DNA of 64,000 bases from Rickettsia tamurae (GCF_000751075.1 NZ_CCMG01000008.1:1-64000), one strand, 5' to 3'. Positions 20,549 to 30,113 are shown, numbered from the stretch's first letter. The notes: generated by a model from the letters alone, not told the origin. Made by a program: numbers and translations.

Positions 20549-22207
20549 GTGGCCGACTTCTTGCATAACGAAGCTAATAAAGAGGAATTTGAAGGAAACA
20601 CGGAACGCAGCACCGCAACGTACACTTTAGTACGTGAGGATGCGAGTACCGGATTGACGCACAAATTACCTTTAGAAGCAAGTTATGCAAGAAGTCGATT
20701 ATTTCGTTCAGGAGTCGTAGTAGCTTTTTTTACACTAATTTCTCGCATATTCGGGCTTGTGCGTGAACAATTTATCGCATCATTATTCGGCTCTACGCCT
20801 ATGGGTGATAGCATTAATGTTGCTTTTAAACTACCGAATCTATTTAGAAGAATTTTTGCAGAAGGTGCATTATCAAGCGTATTCATTCCTATTTATAATG
20901 AAAAAATGCTTATTTCTAAGAAAGCCGCTAATAATTTTTCAGGTGAGGTTTTTACCCTTCTACTTCTGACATTAATAGTAATAATAGCATTAATGCAAAT
21001 CTTCATGCCACAATTAATGCTGTTTATTGCTCCTGGATTTCACGGTAAAAAAGAAAAGTTTGAGCTTACAGTGTTTTTATGCCGAATTACAATACCTTAT
21101 TTAATATTTGTTTCATTAACGGCTCTACTTGGCGGAATATTAAACTCCGTAAAGAAATTTGCAGCTTTTGCTTTTTCACCGATTATTTTAAGTGTATGCG
21201 TAATAATTTTTACTCTAACATTTGACAATTATACTATCTCAATTAGCTTATCTTTAATAATTGCCGGAATATTACAAGTTTCTTTTATGTTTGTCTGTGT
21301 GAAAAGAGCGGATTTAAACTTTCCGATAATTTTTAACCCAAGCGATCCCGATGTAAAAAAGCTTTTGATTAATATGGGACCGGCGACCATTAGCTCCGGC
21401 GTACAGCAATTAAACCTTTTCATATCCCAATCTATTGCTAGCTTTATTGAAGGTGCTATTTCTATATTATCTTATGCCGACCGGATATATCAATTTCCTT
21501 TATCGATAATAGGTACTAGCTTCTCTACTATATTGCTACCTGAGCTGTCAAAAATATATAAATCAAATGATATAGTAGCTGCAAAAAAAATACAGAATAA
21601 CGCTATTAGAATGGGGCTATTGTTATCATTGCCTGCTACATTCGGTATTACAATTCTATCTCATCCGATTATTAATATAATTTATGAAAGAGGAGTATTC
21701 ACGAGCCAAGATACTACAAATACAGCTGAGGCTATTTCTGCGTTTGCACTTGGGCTTCCTGCTTTTGTCTTGGCAAAAATTTTAACTCCTATTTTTTATG
21801 CTAACGGAGATACTAAAACACCGCTCAAAATAACCTTATTTTCAATAATAATTAATATCGGTATAAATCTATTATTAATGGATTCTTTGAAACATATCGG
21901 TATTGCAGTCGGTACATCTATTGCAGCTTGGTATAATCTAGGTTTATTATATAGCTATACTACAAAACAAAATAAGCTACATATAGAAGCCGGTATAAAG
22001 CTTTTCTGTGGTAAAATTTTGTTATGCTGTACATTAATGTCTATTATAATTGCTTTAATAAAGCATTATTATTTAGAATATTTTTATTCGGAATATTTAC
22101 TGATTAAGGTCTGTATGCTAGGCAGTACAATTGCAGTTGGAATGGGAGCATTTTTCGGCATGGCATATTTATTAAAAGTGGTTAATTATGATAATAACAA
22201 GAAATAA
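20549..22207 (+). CDS. murJ: Lipid II flippase MurJ with N-terminal RPE-1 extension
   Basis: MurJ (MviN) flips lipid-linked peptidoglycan precursors across the inner membrane. The open frame is 552 residues, about 48 more than expected, because the first part ([18 protein letters not shown] and SYARS) is RPE-1 sequence. The native protein begins at [17 protein letters not shown]. The body is a 14-helix MOP-family transporter with the conserved [17 protein letters not shown] and the arginine-containing [20 protein letters not shown]. The only usable start is the GTG at 20549, six bases before the element, so translation must pass through it. The last 20 bases overlap the downstream TraX-like gene. 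Confidence 0.92.
   Translation: MADFLHNEANKEEFEGNTERSTATYTLVREDASTGLTHKLPLEASYARSRLFRSGVVVAFFTLISRIFGLVREQFIASLFGSTPMGDSINVAFKLPNLFRRIFAEGALSSVFIPIYNEKMLISKKAANNFSGEVFTLLLLTLIVIIALMQIFMPQLMLFIAPGFHGKKEKFELTVFLCRITIPYLIFVSLTALLGGILNSVKKFAAFAFSPIILSVCVIIFTLTFDNYTISISLSLIIAGILQVSFMFVCVKRADLNFPIIFNPSDPDVKKLLINMGPATISSGVQQLNLFISQSIASFIEGAISILSYADRIYQFPLSIIGTSFSTILLPELSKIYKSNDIVAAKKIQNNAIRMGLLLSLPATFGITILSHPIINIIYERGVFTSQDTTNTAEAISAFALGLPAFVLAKILTPIFYANGDTKTPLKITLFSIIINIGINLLLMDSLKHIGIAVGTSIAAWYNLGLLYSYTTKQNKLHIEAGIKLFCGKILLCCTLMSIIIALIKHYYLEYFYSEYLLIKVCMLGSTIAVGMGAFFGMAYLLKVVNYDNNKK
20555..20696 (+). repeat. RPE-1 inserted in murJ
   Basis: The arms GACTTCTTGCATAAC and GTTATGCAAGAAGTC are perfect reverse complements. 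The insert of 142 bases preserves the murJ reading frame and encodes about 47 residues before the first membrane helix. It belongs to the subtype whose peptide begins [14 protein letters not shown]. Confidence 0.93.
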
Positions 22208-22940
22208 GCACCAATCAAATTATCAGGATTTGCTAAAAACCTTAGCTATTATAGCCATGATTATTGATCATGTGGGTTTATATCTATATCCCGAATTAAC
22301 GATTATGCGGATCATAGGTCGTACAGCTATGCCGGTATTTTGCTTTTTTGCCGGTTATAATTTTCATGATAAGCCAAAAACCCATATAATAATATTCGGT
22401 GTTTTGCTACAAATATATACCACTGTGCTATTTAAACAGTTTCTTACTACAAATATTCTAATCTCTATCTATTTAGGGCAATGGTATATTTATTATTTTC
22501 GTAATTCTTTAACTCGCTTTTTCTATAGCGGTTATTGTCATGCAATTATAATGGTAATATTGTGGTATATTAGCTGGGCTTTGATTGATTACGGGACTCT
22601 TGTAATTGCTATAATTATACTTGGATTTATTTCAAAACATGAACAGGCAAATCTAAAACTTTGCTGTTTTATAGCAATTTTTGCTTCTTTCGTGCATTCA
22701 ACTCTTTTTACTCTTGCAATTTCCTTTAATGAGTTTAATTTTTCAAATACTGACTTAATTTTAAACCTCACTTTTTTAACAATTACCTATATATTAATGA
22801 TCATAAGCGATTATTCACAAAAAATACCGATAAATTTAAAATGGGTAAGCCGAAATGTTTTATATATTTACTGCATACAAATTATGATCTTACAATTCAT
22901 ATTTATCTATAAATACACATATGGTTTTAAAAATTGGTAA
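22188..22940 (+). CDS. TraX-like integral membrane protein
   Basis: This is a 250-residue polytopic membrane protein with about eight helices. The N-terminal pattern [19 protein letters not shown] followed by [19 protein letters not shown] matches the TraX family, which acetylates F pilin in conjugative plasmids. The conserved DH, R and GR-x-x-P residues are all present. Free-standing chromosomal TraX homologues are probably acyltransferases of unknown substrate. It overlaps murJ by 20 bases, so it is co-translated with the lipid II flippase; a role in modifying an envelope polymer is a reasonable guess but unproven. Confidence 0.75.
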   Translation: MIITRNKHQSNYQDLLKTLAIIAMIIDHVGLYLYPELTIMRIIGRTAMPVFCFFAGYNFHDKPKTHIIIFGVLLQIYTTVLFKQFLTTNILISIYLGQWYIYYFRNSLTRFFYSGYCHAIIMVILWYISWALIDYGTLVIAIIILGFISKHEQANLKLCCFIAIFASFVHSTLFTLAISFNEFNFSNTDLILNLTFLTITYILMIISDYSQKIPINLKWVSRNVLYIYCIQIMILQFIFIYKYTYGFKNW

Positions 22941-23008
22941 GTAAACATTAATAATTAGTGACAGTGGTCCTAGATTAATATTAATATGATTTAGATAATG
23001 TTGATAAT

Positions 23009-23610
23009 ATGGATTTGATAGATCGTCTAATTTCGGATAATGAACAATATAAAGAGCAATTTAGAAAAAACAAACTATTTAAAATTAAGTTAGATAGTAC
23101 TCTACAAAAAAATAAATTTCTTAAACATTTTCGGATTTGGTCAGACGAATTTCAAAAAATGGTATTAGCAAGAGTAGTGTTTTCTGAAACAAAAGAATTT
23201 AAACAACTTGCATGGGAGCATCTTACCGATGAATTTGGACATAATATAGAATTATCCCAAAATCTAGAAAATGGTGAAGAAACTACAGATTCTATTTTTG
23301 AGGCCTTAGGTTCTTGGTTTACACTAAAAATGATAACTCTTGGAGATAGTGAAAGAGCCGTCCTTGTCCATTTAGTAATAGAGTCTTGTGCTACTATATT
23401 TTATGAAAAATTAGGATCAATATTTTTTAATCATAAAGCAGCAAAACATTTCAAAACACATATGCATCTTGATCCTGAACATGAACAAATGGGAATAGAT
23501 TTATTAAAACAAATAAATATTAATGATTCTTCTTTACTCAATATTCAAAAAAAGGCTGGGATATGATTGAAGCTCTGTTTACTAGACTTGCTGAAATCAT
23601 ACAGGATTAG
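23009..23610 (+). CDS. Heme-oxygenase-fold (CADD/TenA-like) protein, C-terminal frameshift
   Basis: The open frame ends at 23566 (185 residues). The all-helical sequence shows the pattern of heme-oxygenase-like diiron proteins: EHLTDEFGHN (E75-x-x-H78), HLVIESCATIFYEKLG and HMHLDPEHEQMG, which together supply Glu/His metal ligands. This is the fold of the chlamydial CADD protein, linked to para-aminobenzoate synthesis, and of TenA/PqqC. One extra base at the A7 run 23547-23553 would replace the last residues with KKGWDMIEALFTRLAEIIQD, ending at 23610, which looks like the natural amphipathic final helix. So either the gene has lost about 17 residues, the run slips during expression, or there is a base-call error. 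Metal-site residues are unaffected. Confidence 0.7.
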
Positions 23611-23648
23611 CTTTATCTACCTAACTAATGTAAATAAAAACTAATTAA

Positions 23649-23677
23649 TTGACATTTAAATCCATTATATGTATATT
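23649..23677 (+). promoter_or_regulatory. Promoter of the ankyrin-like gene
   Basis: A consensus TTGACA (23649-23654), 17-base spacer and TATATT (23672-23677) lie about 80 bases before the ATG at 23756. The implied leader is roughly 70 bases. No other gene begins nearby. Confidence 0.65.
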
Positions 23678-23755
23678 ACTAAAGCTTATTTATATATTAA
23701 AAATTTTTAATATATAAGCTATATGAATATTAAACAATATTAATGGATTTAAGTT

Positions 23756-24313
23756 ATGCCAATACTTCGCGTACTAACAGCAACACCAAAAAGCATTTTT
23801 AATAAACTTACTTATAAATACGATTTAGCTACTACTATACGTGCTTATAATGCTGTAAATATATCTCTAGATGAAGCTTTCAAAACTTCATTACAAAATA
23901 ATTCTTACAAAACTGCAAAACTACTACTTTCATCAGGTCAACTTAATCTTAATTATAAGGACGCCCAAGGAAATTCAGTTTTAATGAATATACTTCAATC
24001 ACAAAATACCCCTCTACTAAAAAATTATTTTAGCAAGGCAAAAGTAGAAACTGATTTTAAATTATTTCCTTTAATACCTAATAATAACGGTGAGACAATT
24101 TATAATATTGCTGCAGCAGCAGACAATAAAAAAGTTTCAAAAATTCTTTATCATAAAATAGCAGAGCTTCATGATCTTAATAAAATAGTAATCCAATCCT
24201 CTGCTAACAGAATAGATTCAAATACTTTAGATTTAGATTCTCCTCCACCTTATAATCTTTCATATTATGATAGTGCTACCCATATGACAGGAGAAATACT
24301 AGAAGGCAATTAA
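23756..24313 (+). CDS. Ankyrin-repeat-like protein
   Basis: This 185-residue protein has no signal peptide. It has two or three degenerate ankyrin units: SYKTAKLLLSSGQLNLNYKD with AQGNSVLMNILQSQ, then NNNGETIYNIAAAADNKK with VSKILYHKIAEL. The C-terminus is proline-containing (LDSPPPYNLSYYDS). PPPY is a PPxY-type motif that in eukaryotic cells can bind WW domains; whether that is meaningful here is unknown. A strong-looking promoter precedes the gene. Intact ankyrin proteins in Rickettsia are candidate effectors, but nothing in the sequence shows secretion. Confidence 0.7.
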   Translation: MPILRVLTATPKSIFNKLTYKYDLATTIRAYNAVNISLDEAFKTSLQNNSYKTAKLLLSSGQLNLNYKDAQGNSVLMNILQSQNTPLLKNYFSKAKVETDFKLFPLIPNNNGETIYNIAAAADNKKVSKILYHKIAELHDLNKIVIQSSANRIDSNTLDLDSPPPYNLSYYDSATHMTGEILEGN

Positions 24314-24347
24314 ATCCTACGAAAGCATTATTGAGTGAATAAAAATT

Positions 24348-24467
24348 GTCATTGCAAGCGACTAAAAGGAGTGTGGCAATCCAGAAAAAATAATAAAAAA
24401 ATTCTTTAGATTAGGATTTTTTACTGGATTGCTTCGTTAATTACTTATGTAATTTCCTCGCAATGAC
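24348..24467. repeat. Palindromic repeat, GTCATTGCGAG type
   Basis: GTCATTGCAAGCGACT at the left and TTTCCTCGCAATGAC at the right bracket inner complementary pieces (GGCAATCCAG and CTGGATTGC). It lies between the convergent ankyrin-like and recG genes. Confidence 0.7.
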
Positions 24468-24481
24468 GAAAATCACTAAAC

Positions 24482-26722
24482 CTAAACCAAATCGCTTACT
24501 TGCGATTTGGCGAAGAGCTTTATCTGAAAGTTAACAAAATTTAAATTACCTTTTGAGCCTATTTCCGCAAATTTATGAGCTTTAAGAAGTAGGTCATAAT
24601 CGTCCGCTAAATCGGCAAAGAAAAATTCGATTTCGCCGCTTTGTTTTACTCCTAAAATCTCACCACTACCTCGAAGTTTTAAATCCTGCTCAGCTATATA
24701 AAATCCATCATTAGTTTGTTTCATTATCTCAAACCTACCTCGGGCAACTTTTCCAAGCCTTTTAGGATTATATAACAATATACAATATGACTGCAAACTA
24801 CCCCGCCCTACTCTACCTCTAAGCTGATGAAGTTGAGCGAGACCAAACTGCTCAGCATTTTCAATAATTATTAAGGTGGCTTCAGGTACGTCTATTCCGA
24901 CTTCAATAACGGTTGTTGCAACTAATATCTTAATTTCACCTTCCTTAAATTGCTTCATTATTTGGTCTTTCTGCTCGTTCTTCATCTTACCATGAATAAT
25001 ACCGGTATAACCTTGATAGATATTTTCAATAGAGTTAAAACGATTCATCACATCCATCAATAAACTATCCTCTTCCTCCACTGGTGTCATCCCACGAGCT
25101 TGTAGCGGGATCCAGTCAAAATTACTAGCATTATAAGTTGTTTTTTGGATACCGCAGTCAAGCCGCGGTATGACAACAGGGGGTTTTCCCTGCTCTATCA
25201 ATGGACATATCCAATATACCCGCTCACCTACTACAAGTTTCTTGTTTATTGCTTCGATAATATGCTCTATCTTGTTAACGGACATAGTGTTCGTAGCGAT
25301 AGGTAAACGATTTCTCGGCTTACCCATTAGCTTTGAGATACTCATATCGCCAAACATAGTAAGTGCAAGACTCCGAGGGATTGGTGTAGCAGTCATAACT
25401 AATACATCGGGATTTACTCCTTTATTTATTAGATTCAAACGCTGCTGCACTCCGAATCTATGCTGCTCATCGATCACTATATAACCTAGCTTATTAAAAC
25501 TTACTTTCTCTTGAAATAACGCATGAGTACCGACTAATATATCAATCTCACCACTTTCAAGCTGCAGCATAATATTTTTGCGAACTGACCCAAGAATCTT
25601 ACCGGTAAGCAATGCAACCCTTATATCAGTATTTTTTAATGCTTTAACAAAAAACTCGTAATGCTGGTTAGCAAGCAAATCGGTTGGAGCCATAAGAGTT
25701 GCTTGAAACCCGGCTTTCACGGTATTTACCATCGTAAGCAAAGCTACCAAAGTTTTACCTGAGCCGACATCGCCTTGCAACAATCTCATCATTTCTACTT
25801 TATCGCTTTGATCAAACTCTATTTCTTCTATAACCTGCTTTTGATAAGAAGTTAACTCAAATCCTAGCTCATTTAATATATTTGCTTGAATGGCTGCAGC
25901 TTTAGGGTAAATATTACCTTGTCTTCTACTTATTTGCGTACGTACATTTAAAAGAGATATTTGATTAGCGATAAGCTCCTTAGCTGCTAGTTGTTTTTTG
26001 GCCGACTCAGTGTCATCCCACGGCTTTATTGTATTGCTTGGGGTTGTCATCCCGCGGCTTGACCGCAGGATCCAGTTGTTGTTATGGATACCGTGGTCAA
26101 GCCACGGTATGACAGCCTCACTTACATGCAACATTTTCAAATTCTGCAATATAATATCTAAATAATCTTTTACTTCTTTATCTTCTATACTCTTACATTT
26201 CTCTTCAAATATCTCTATTGCTTTTATGATATACGAATATAGCTGTTTGTTACTCAGTAAATATGTCAGGGAATAAATCGGCTCTATTTCCTTTGCAAGC
26301 TTAGGATTAGTAATAAATTCAGGATGTGAAATCTGCAAATAATGATCAAAAAATTGTACTTTCCCGCTGATAATATGAGAAGTACCAATTTTTAACTTGT
26401 TAAAAATAAATGGAGGGGGCTTATGGAAAAACACTAATAACAACGAACCGGTATCATTGCTAGCCGTAATCTTTAACGGCTGATGGCTTTTTTTCGGTAA
26501 ATTAATGCTCTCAATTACAATTTCCGTTTGGATTATTTCACCGTCTCTAACTTCGGTTAAATTAGGTGATAATATTTTATTTTGATAAGAAACGGGTAGA
26601 TAAAATAATAAATCCCGAATATTGTTAATACCAAGCCTTTTAAGAGCAGATACGGTATCTTCACGTATATTAATGAACGTTTTTACAGAAGAGAATAAAA
26701 ATTTTTCTAGAATAGTTAGCAT
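24482..26722 (-). CDS. recG: ATP-dependent DNA helicase RecG with two repeat-derived inserts
   Basis: RecG remodels stalled replication forks and Holliday junctions. The product is 746 residues, about 50 more than usual. An OB-fold wedge domain lies at about 50-150, Walker A LLQGDVGSGKTLVALL near residue 308 and DEQH-box VIDEQHRFGVQQR near 410. The C-terminal helicase domain includes QLHQLRGRVGRG. Two extra segments come from palindromic repeats: residues about 204-241 ([16 protein letters not shown]...SRGMTTP) and about 517-545 (VVIPRLDCGIQKTT...ARGMTPV). The first is between the wedge and motor domains, the second inside the second helicase domain before MDVMNRFN. Both keep the frame and all motifs remain, so the protein may tolerate them as surface loops. 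Confidence 0.93.
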   Translation of the reverse strand: MLTILEKFLFSSVKTFINIREDTVSALKRLGINNIRDLLFYLPVSYQNKILSPNLTEVRDGEIIQTEIVIESINLPKKSHQPLKITASNDTGSLLLVFFHKPPPFIFNKLKIGTSHIISGKVQFFDHYLQISHPEFITNPKLAKEIEPIYSLTYLLSNKQLYSYIIKAIEIFEEKCKSIEDKEVKDYLDIILQNLKMLHVSEAVIPWLDHGIHNNNWILRSSRGMTTPSNTIKPWDDTESAKKQLAAKELIANQISLLNVRTQISRRQGNIYPKAAAIQANILNELGFELTSYQKQVIEEIEFDQSDKVEMMRLLQGDVGSGKTLVALLTMVNTVKAGFQATLMAPTDLLANQHYEFFVKALKNTDIRVALLTGKILGSVRKNIMLQLESGEIDILVGTHALFQEKVSFNKLGYIVIDEQHRFGVQQRLNLINKGVNPDVLVMTATPIPRSLALTMFGDMSISKLMGKPRNRLPIATNTMSVNKIEHIIEAINKKLVVGERVYWICPLIEQGKPPVVIPRLDCGIQKTTYNASNFDWIPLQARGMTPVEEEDSLLMDVMNRFNSIENIYQGYTGIIHGKMKNEQKDQIMKQFKEGEIKILVATTVIEVGIDVPEATLIIIENAEQFGLAQLHQLRGRVGRGSLQSYCILLYNPKRLGKVARGRFEIMKQTNDGFYIAEQDLKLRGSGEILGVKQSGEIEFFFADLADDYDLLLKAHKFAEIGSKGNLNFVNFQIKLFAKSQVSDLV
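25086..25174 (-). repeat. GTCATCCC-type palindrome inserted in recG (second helicase domain)
   Basis: GTCATCCCACGAGCTTGTAG and the right end CCGCGGTATGAC bracket an AT-rich middle. The 89 bases are read through in frame by recG and give the peptide VVIPRLDCGIQ ... LQARGMTPV. Intergenic copies of the same type are at 7911 and 26856. Confidence 0.85.
26003..26113 (-). repeat. One and a half GTCATCCC-type palindromes inserted in recG (interdomain)
   Basis: A full small copy at 26046-26113 (GTCATCCCGCGGCTTGACCG to CCACGGTATGAC) is preceded by a half copy at about 26010-26030 (GTCATCCCACGGC). Together they contribute the in-frame residues [10 protein letters not shown] through IKPWDDTE. The nested arrangement suggests two insertion events at one site or internal duplication. 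Confidence 0.8.
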
Positions 26723-27013
26723 ATATAGTCATATATCATTACTTTAATATCATGATTACATATATACTTTAAAATAAGTAGAGAGTTAATAAAAAAATAA
26801 GTGTCCTTATGTTATGCCTACGAAAGCATTGCCTACGTGGATCAGTTTTTTCAGTGTCATCCCGCGACTTGATCGCGGGATCCAGCTTAAAATACTAAAA
26901 TTTTAGTATTTTAAGCTGTTTTTCTGGATACCGTGGCAAGCCACGGTATGACACCGAACGCATTTTTAGATCTACACAACAACGCCCGCTCGTAATGACG
27001 TTTTTTGCAATGC
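26723..27013. repeat. Intergenic region with composite GTCATCCCGCG palindrome (26856-26952)
   Basis: The palindrome at 26856-26952 has a perfect first hairpin (GTCATCCCGCGACTTGATCG and CGGGATCC), an inner hairpin CTTAAAATACTAAAATTTTA with its complement, and the terminal CCACGGTATGAC. It is bounded by GCCTACGTGGATC and GATCTACACAACAACGCC, the outer pair often seen with these elements. The remaining sequence holds no gene. Confidence 0.75.
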
Positions 27014-28203
27014 TTATAAATCTAATTTTAGCCCTGCTCTAAGAATAGCTGAGGATTTTAAAGGCATACCTTCGATAAATCTGGCTGTTTTGTAACCGCC
27101 TGAGCCGACTATCTTAAATGTTTCATTTAAGCTAAGCTCAAAATTAACTGCTCCAAGTCCACCTTGTTTACAGCTCTCTTTTAAAGGAGTAGCGGTTAAC
27201 ATTTTAGGCTGATTCCAAAATGCCGCTTCTAAACCTAAACCGATAAAATCAAATTTGACTAAGTTATTAGCTTTAACTCCGACACCGTAAGACTTAAATT
27301 TCTGATTTTTGCCGTAATTAACATTAACTTGAATATATTTGTTATCAACAACAAAATGGTTAACTAAACCACGCTCTAAACCGTATGGAGCAAGTATCGC
27401 TCTAGTAGCCGGTAAATATTTAACCGGTCCTAATCAATCATCGGAATATCATTTAAGTTAGTATTCATTACAAATGAATAACCTGAATAAACTAAAAACG
27501 GATCAAATAAATCTAAAAAGCATATGAACGAATTTTATTTTTAGTAATATAATTTTTACCGTATATGGAGTTAATCGCTTTTACATATGCATTTATATCA
27601 TTACCGCTTTTATCTTTGCCATCAAACTTAGTGCTAAAAATATAACTTGCTTGATCTAGTCTTGTCCATAAATAACCTATACCGTAAGTAGGATTAATTT
27701 TGTTACTTGCCATATATCTATCTTTAATATTTTCAGATAGTAAATAACTTGCTTGAATCCCCACTGTATCTATAGCAATTTGCTTATGAACTTGCAAAGA
27801 ATTAAAATCTTTAGCTTTAAAATACGTTGTACCCTCAAAAGGATCTACCTCATATTTTGTTACTTTTAAGTCAAATTCTCTTGCTCTTGCTCCATGACCT
27901 CCTATTTCATGATTACCTACCATAATCCAAGATGTAGCAGTAAATCTTGTAATATAACTTAAGATCTTCATAGCTATATTATTTGAATCGGCAAATATAG
28001 CATCATCTAATTGACGGTAACCTTCAATCAATGACATAGCAGCATCGCTATTCGCTCTTGAGGACATATCTTTATCATAAGTAACTACATAGCTATAATT
28101 TTTTCTAGAATTTTCTTGAACTGTCATATCATCATCAATATTTGATGCAGTTGCTAATACTGATGATGAATATAAAAGACAAGTAGCAATAGTTAAATTT
28201 AAT
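27014..28203 (-). pseudogene. Secreted protein with HEIGGH motif, frameshifted
   Basis: Read from about 28203 on the minus strand, the frame gives a signal-peptide-like LNLTIATCLLYSSSVLATA, then NIDDDMTVQENSRKN and a 204-codon stretch with the zinc-protease-like HEIGGHGARAREFD. It then stops at 27513. Two frame changes carry it on through DLFDPFLVYSGYSFVMNTN and LGPVKYLPATRAILAPYGLE into the last frame ending KLDL at 27014. The later part alternates polar and hydrophobic residues with many Gly, Asn and aromatic residues, as in outer-membrane beta strands. The start codon is also lost (a stop sits just upstream). HExxH-like HEIGGH suggests a metallopeptidase ancestor of about 395 residues; I do not recognise the named family. 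Confidence 0.7.
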
Positions 28204-28340
28204 TAAGTAGTCACGATATATACTATTTTAAATTTGTAAAGTATTTTTTTAATATACCAAACGTAGGTATGTATGTCCTTGACTTCTTTTGAAAATCCTC
28301 CTAATTTCTTAAATAATAGATATTAAATAATTTAAAATTT

Positions 28341-29039
28341 ATGAATAAAATCTATCCTTCGGCTGAAGCTGCTCTTGAAGGACTTCTTTATGACGGCATG
28401 ACTATAATGTCCGGTGGCTTTGGTTTATGCGGTATTCCTGAAAATTTAATAAATGCACTTCTTAAAAGCAATGTTCAAAATTTAACAGTTATAAGCAATA
28501 ATTGTGGTGTTGACAATTTCGGACTTGGGCTTCTTCTTCAAACTAAACAAATCAAAAAAATGATTTCTTCGTATGTCGGAGAAAATAAGATTTTTGAACA
28601 ACAATATCTTGATAAAGTACTTGAGCTTGAATTAAACCCACAAGGAACTTTAGCTGAACGAATTAGAGCTGCTTGCATGGGAATTCCGGCTTTTTATACT
28701 AAAACAGGTATAGGTACAATCGTAGAGGAAGGTAAAGAAACAAAGGAGTTTAACGGCGAAAAATATATAATGGAAACTGCCCTTCAAGCCGACCTTGCTA
28801 TTATTAAAGGCTTTAAAGCCGATAAAAGCGGCAACGTGATTTACAATAAAACAGCAAGAAACTTTAATGTAGTCATGGCAGGTGCCACTAAAGTTACGGT
28901 TTGTGAAGTAGAGGAAATAGTTGAGGTGGGAGAGCTTGACCCTAACAATATTCATACACCTAATATTTTTATACAAAGATTAATAGTAGGTGAAAAATAT
29001 GAGAAACGTATTGAGCAATTAACTGTCAGGGAAAAATAA
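28341..29039 (+). CDS. scoA: 3-oxoacid CoA-transferase subunit A
   Basis: ScoA and ScoB together move coenzyme A between succinyl-CoA and acetoacetate. The product is 232 residues, the normal alpha subunit size. Family motifs are [19 protein letters not shown] near residue 18 (the GGFGxxGxP CoA-binding signature), [13 protein letters not shown] near 51 and [19 protein letters not shown] near 106. The stop is three bases before the scoB ATG, so the pair is an operon. Rickettsia import host metabolites and lack glycolysis, so this could salvage ketone bodies, though that is inference. Confidence 0.95.
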   Translation: MNKIYPSAEAALEGLLYDGMTIMSGGFGLCGIPENLINALLKSNVQNLTVISNNCGVDNFGLGLLLQTKQIKKMISSYVGENKIFEQQYLDKVLELELNPQGTLAERIRAACMGIPAFYTKTGIGTIVEEGKETKEFNGEKYIMETALQADLAIIKGFKADKSGNVIYNKTARNFNVVMAGATKVTVCEVEEIVEVGELDPNNIHTPNIFIQRLIVGEKYEKRIEQLTVREK

Positions 29040-29042
29040 GAT

Positions 29043-29678
29043 ATGGCTTGGAGCAAAGAAGAAATTTATCAAATAACCGCAGAGGAACTTAAAGACGGGT
29101 TATATGTCAATCTTGGTATAGGTATGCCTACGCATGTAGCAAATTATATAACTAAAGGAGTGAATGTAATATTTCAAAGCGAGAACGGTATGCTTGGTAT
29201 GGGACCGTTTCCTTACGCAGGAGAGGAAGATCCTGATTTAATTAACGCCGGTAAGCAAACTATCACCGCTATTCCTGAAAGTAGCTATTTCGACAGTAGC
29301 TTTTCATTCGGGATGATTAGAGGTTCGCATATTGATTTAACTATTTTAGGGGCTATGCAAGTCTCACAAAAAGGCGATCTTGCCAACTGGACTATCCCAG
29401 GCAAAATGGTTAAAGGTATGGGAGGAGCTATGGATTTAGTCACTAACACCAAAAGAGTAGTTATTATAATGGAACATAACGCAAAAGACGGCAGTGCTAA
29501 ATTATTAAAAGAATGTAGCTTTCCGTTAACAGGCAAAAAAGTAGTTAACAGAATAATTACCGATCTTGGAATTTTTGATATTGATAAAGATGAAATGATA
29601 TTAGTTAGAAAGGCTGATGATGTTACTATTGAGGAAATAAAGTCTAAAACTGAAGCCGAGTTTATAGTTAATTTATAA
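29043..29678 (+). CDS. scoB: 3-oxoacid CoA-transferase subunit B
   Basis: This is the beta subunit of the CoA-transferase, 211 residues. It carries VNLGIGMPTHVANYI near residue 22 and the catalytic glutamate in FQSENGMLGMGPFP near residue 45, which forms the glutamyl-CoA thioester. GGAMDLVTNTKRVVIIMEH near 130 is also typical. The active site is complete. A decayed flavodoxin-like gene follows 13 bases downstream. Confidence 0.95.
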   Translation: MAWSKEEIYQITAEELKDGLYVNLGIGMPTHVANYITKGVNVIFQSENGMLGMGPFPYAGEEDPDLINAGKQTITAIPESSYFDSSFSFGMIRGSHIDLTILGAMQVSQKGDLANWTIPGKMVKGMGGAMDLVTNTKRVVIIMEHNAKDGSAKLLKECSFPLTGKKVVNRIITDLGIFDIDKDEMILVRKADDVTIEEIKSKTEAEFIVNL

Positions 29679-29691
29679 TATGGAGAATAAA

Positions 29692-29975
29692 ATGGTTAAA
29701 GTAGCTATCGTATATTATAGTGGATATGGTCATACTGCAAAAGTAGCTGAAGAACTAAATAAGAGCGTAAAAGAAGCAGGAGCAAATGTTTCTATTATAC
29801 AAATAAATAAAGATAAACCTGAAAATATCGATTGGGATTGATAACCTGGTCAGGACTTATGACTCAATCTAACCACAAATCTTCTCCTGATATTACTCCT
29901 ACTCAAGGTGATCTAAAAACTGCTAATTTATTTGGCAAAAGAATAGTTGAAATAACTAAGAAGTTTAAAGGGTAG
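29692..29975 (+). pseudogene. wrbA: WrbA-type NAD(P)H:quinone oxidoreductase, degraded
   Basis: The first 49 codons (MVKVAIVYYSGYGHTAKVAE) show the flavodoxin FMN phosphate-binding loop and then stop at 29839. A second segment LITWSGLMTQSNHKSS with TPTQGDLKTANLFGKRIVE matches the C-terminal end of WrbA and stops at 29973. The central two thirds of the gene have been deleted. No activity is possible. Confidence 0.85.
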
Positions 29976-30036
29976 AGCCCAAATCGTCACGAGCTAAGCG
30001 ACTGCAGACTTTGTTGCGTGGACCGCTTTTTCTCTT

Positions 30037-30113
30037 GTCATCCTGCGACTTGACCGCGGGATCCAGTCTTTTTAAACTTTTTTATGAATACCGTGGCCAA
30101 GCCACGGCATGAC
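30037..30113. repeat. Composite palindromic repeat, GTCATCCTGCG type
   Basis: GTCATCCTGCGACTTGACCG with CGGGATCCAG and GAATACCGTGG with CCACGGCATGAC form two hairpins. It is flanked by TTTGTTGCGTGGACCG and CGATCCACGCAACAAAA, an outer inverted pair that makes the whole element about 140 bases. Confidence 0.8.
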
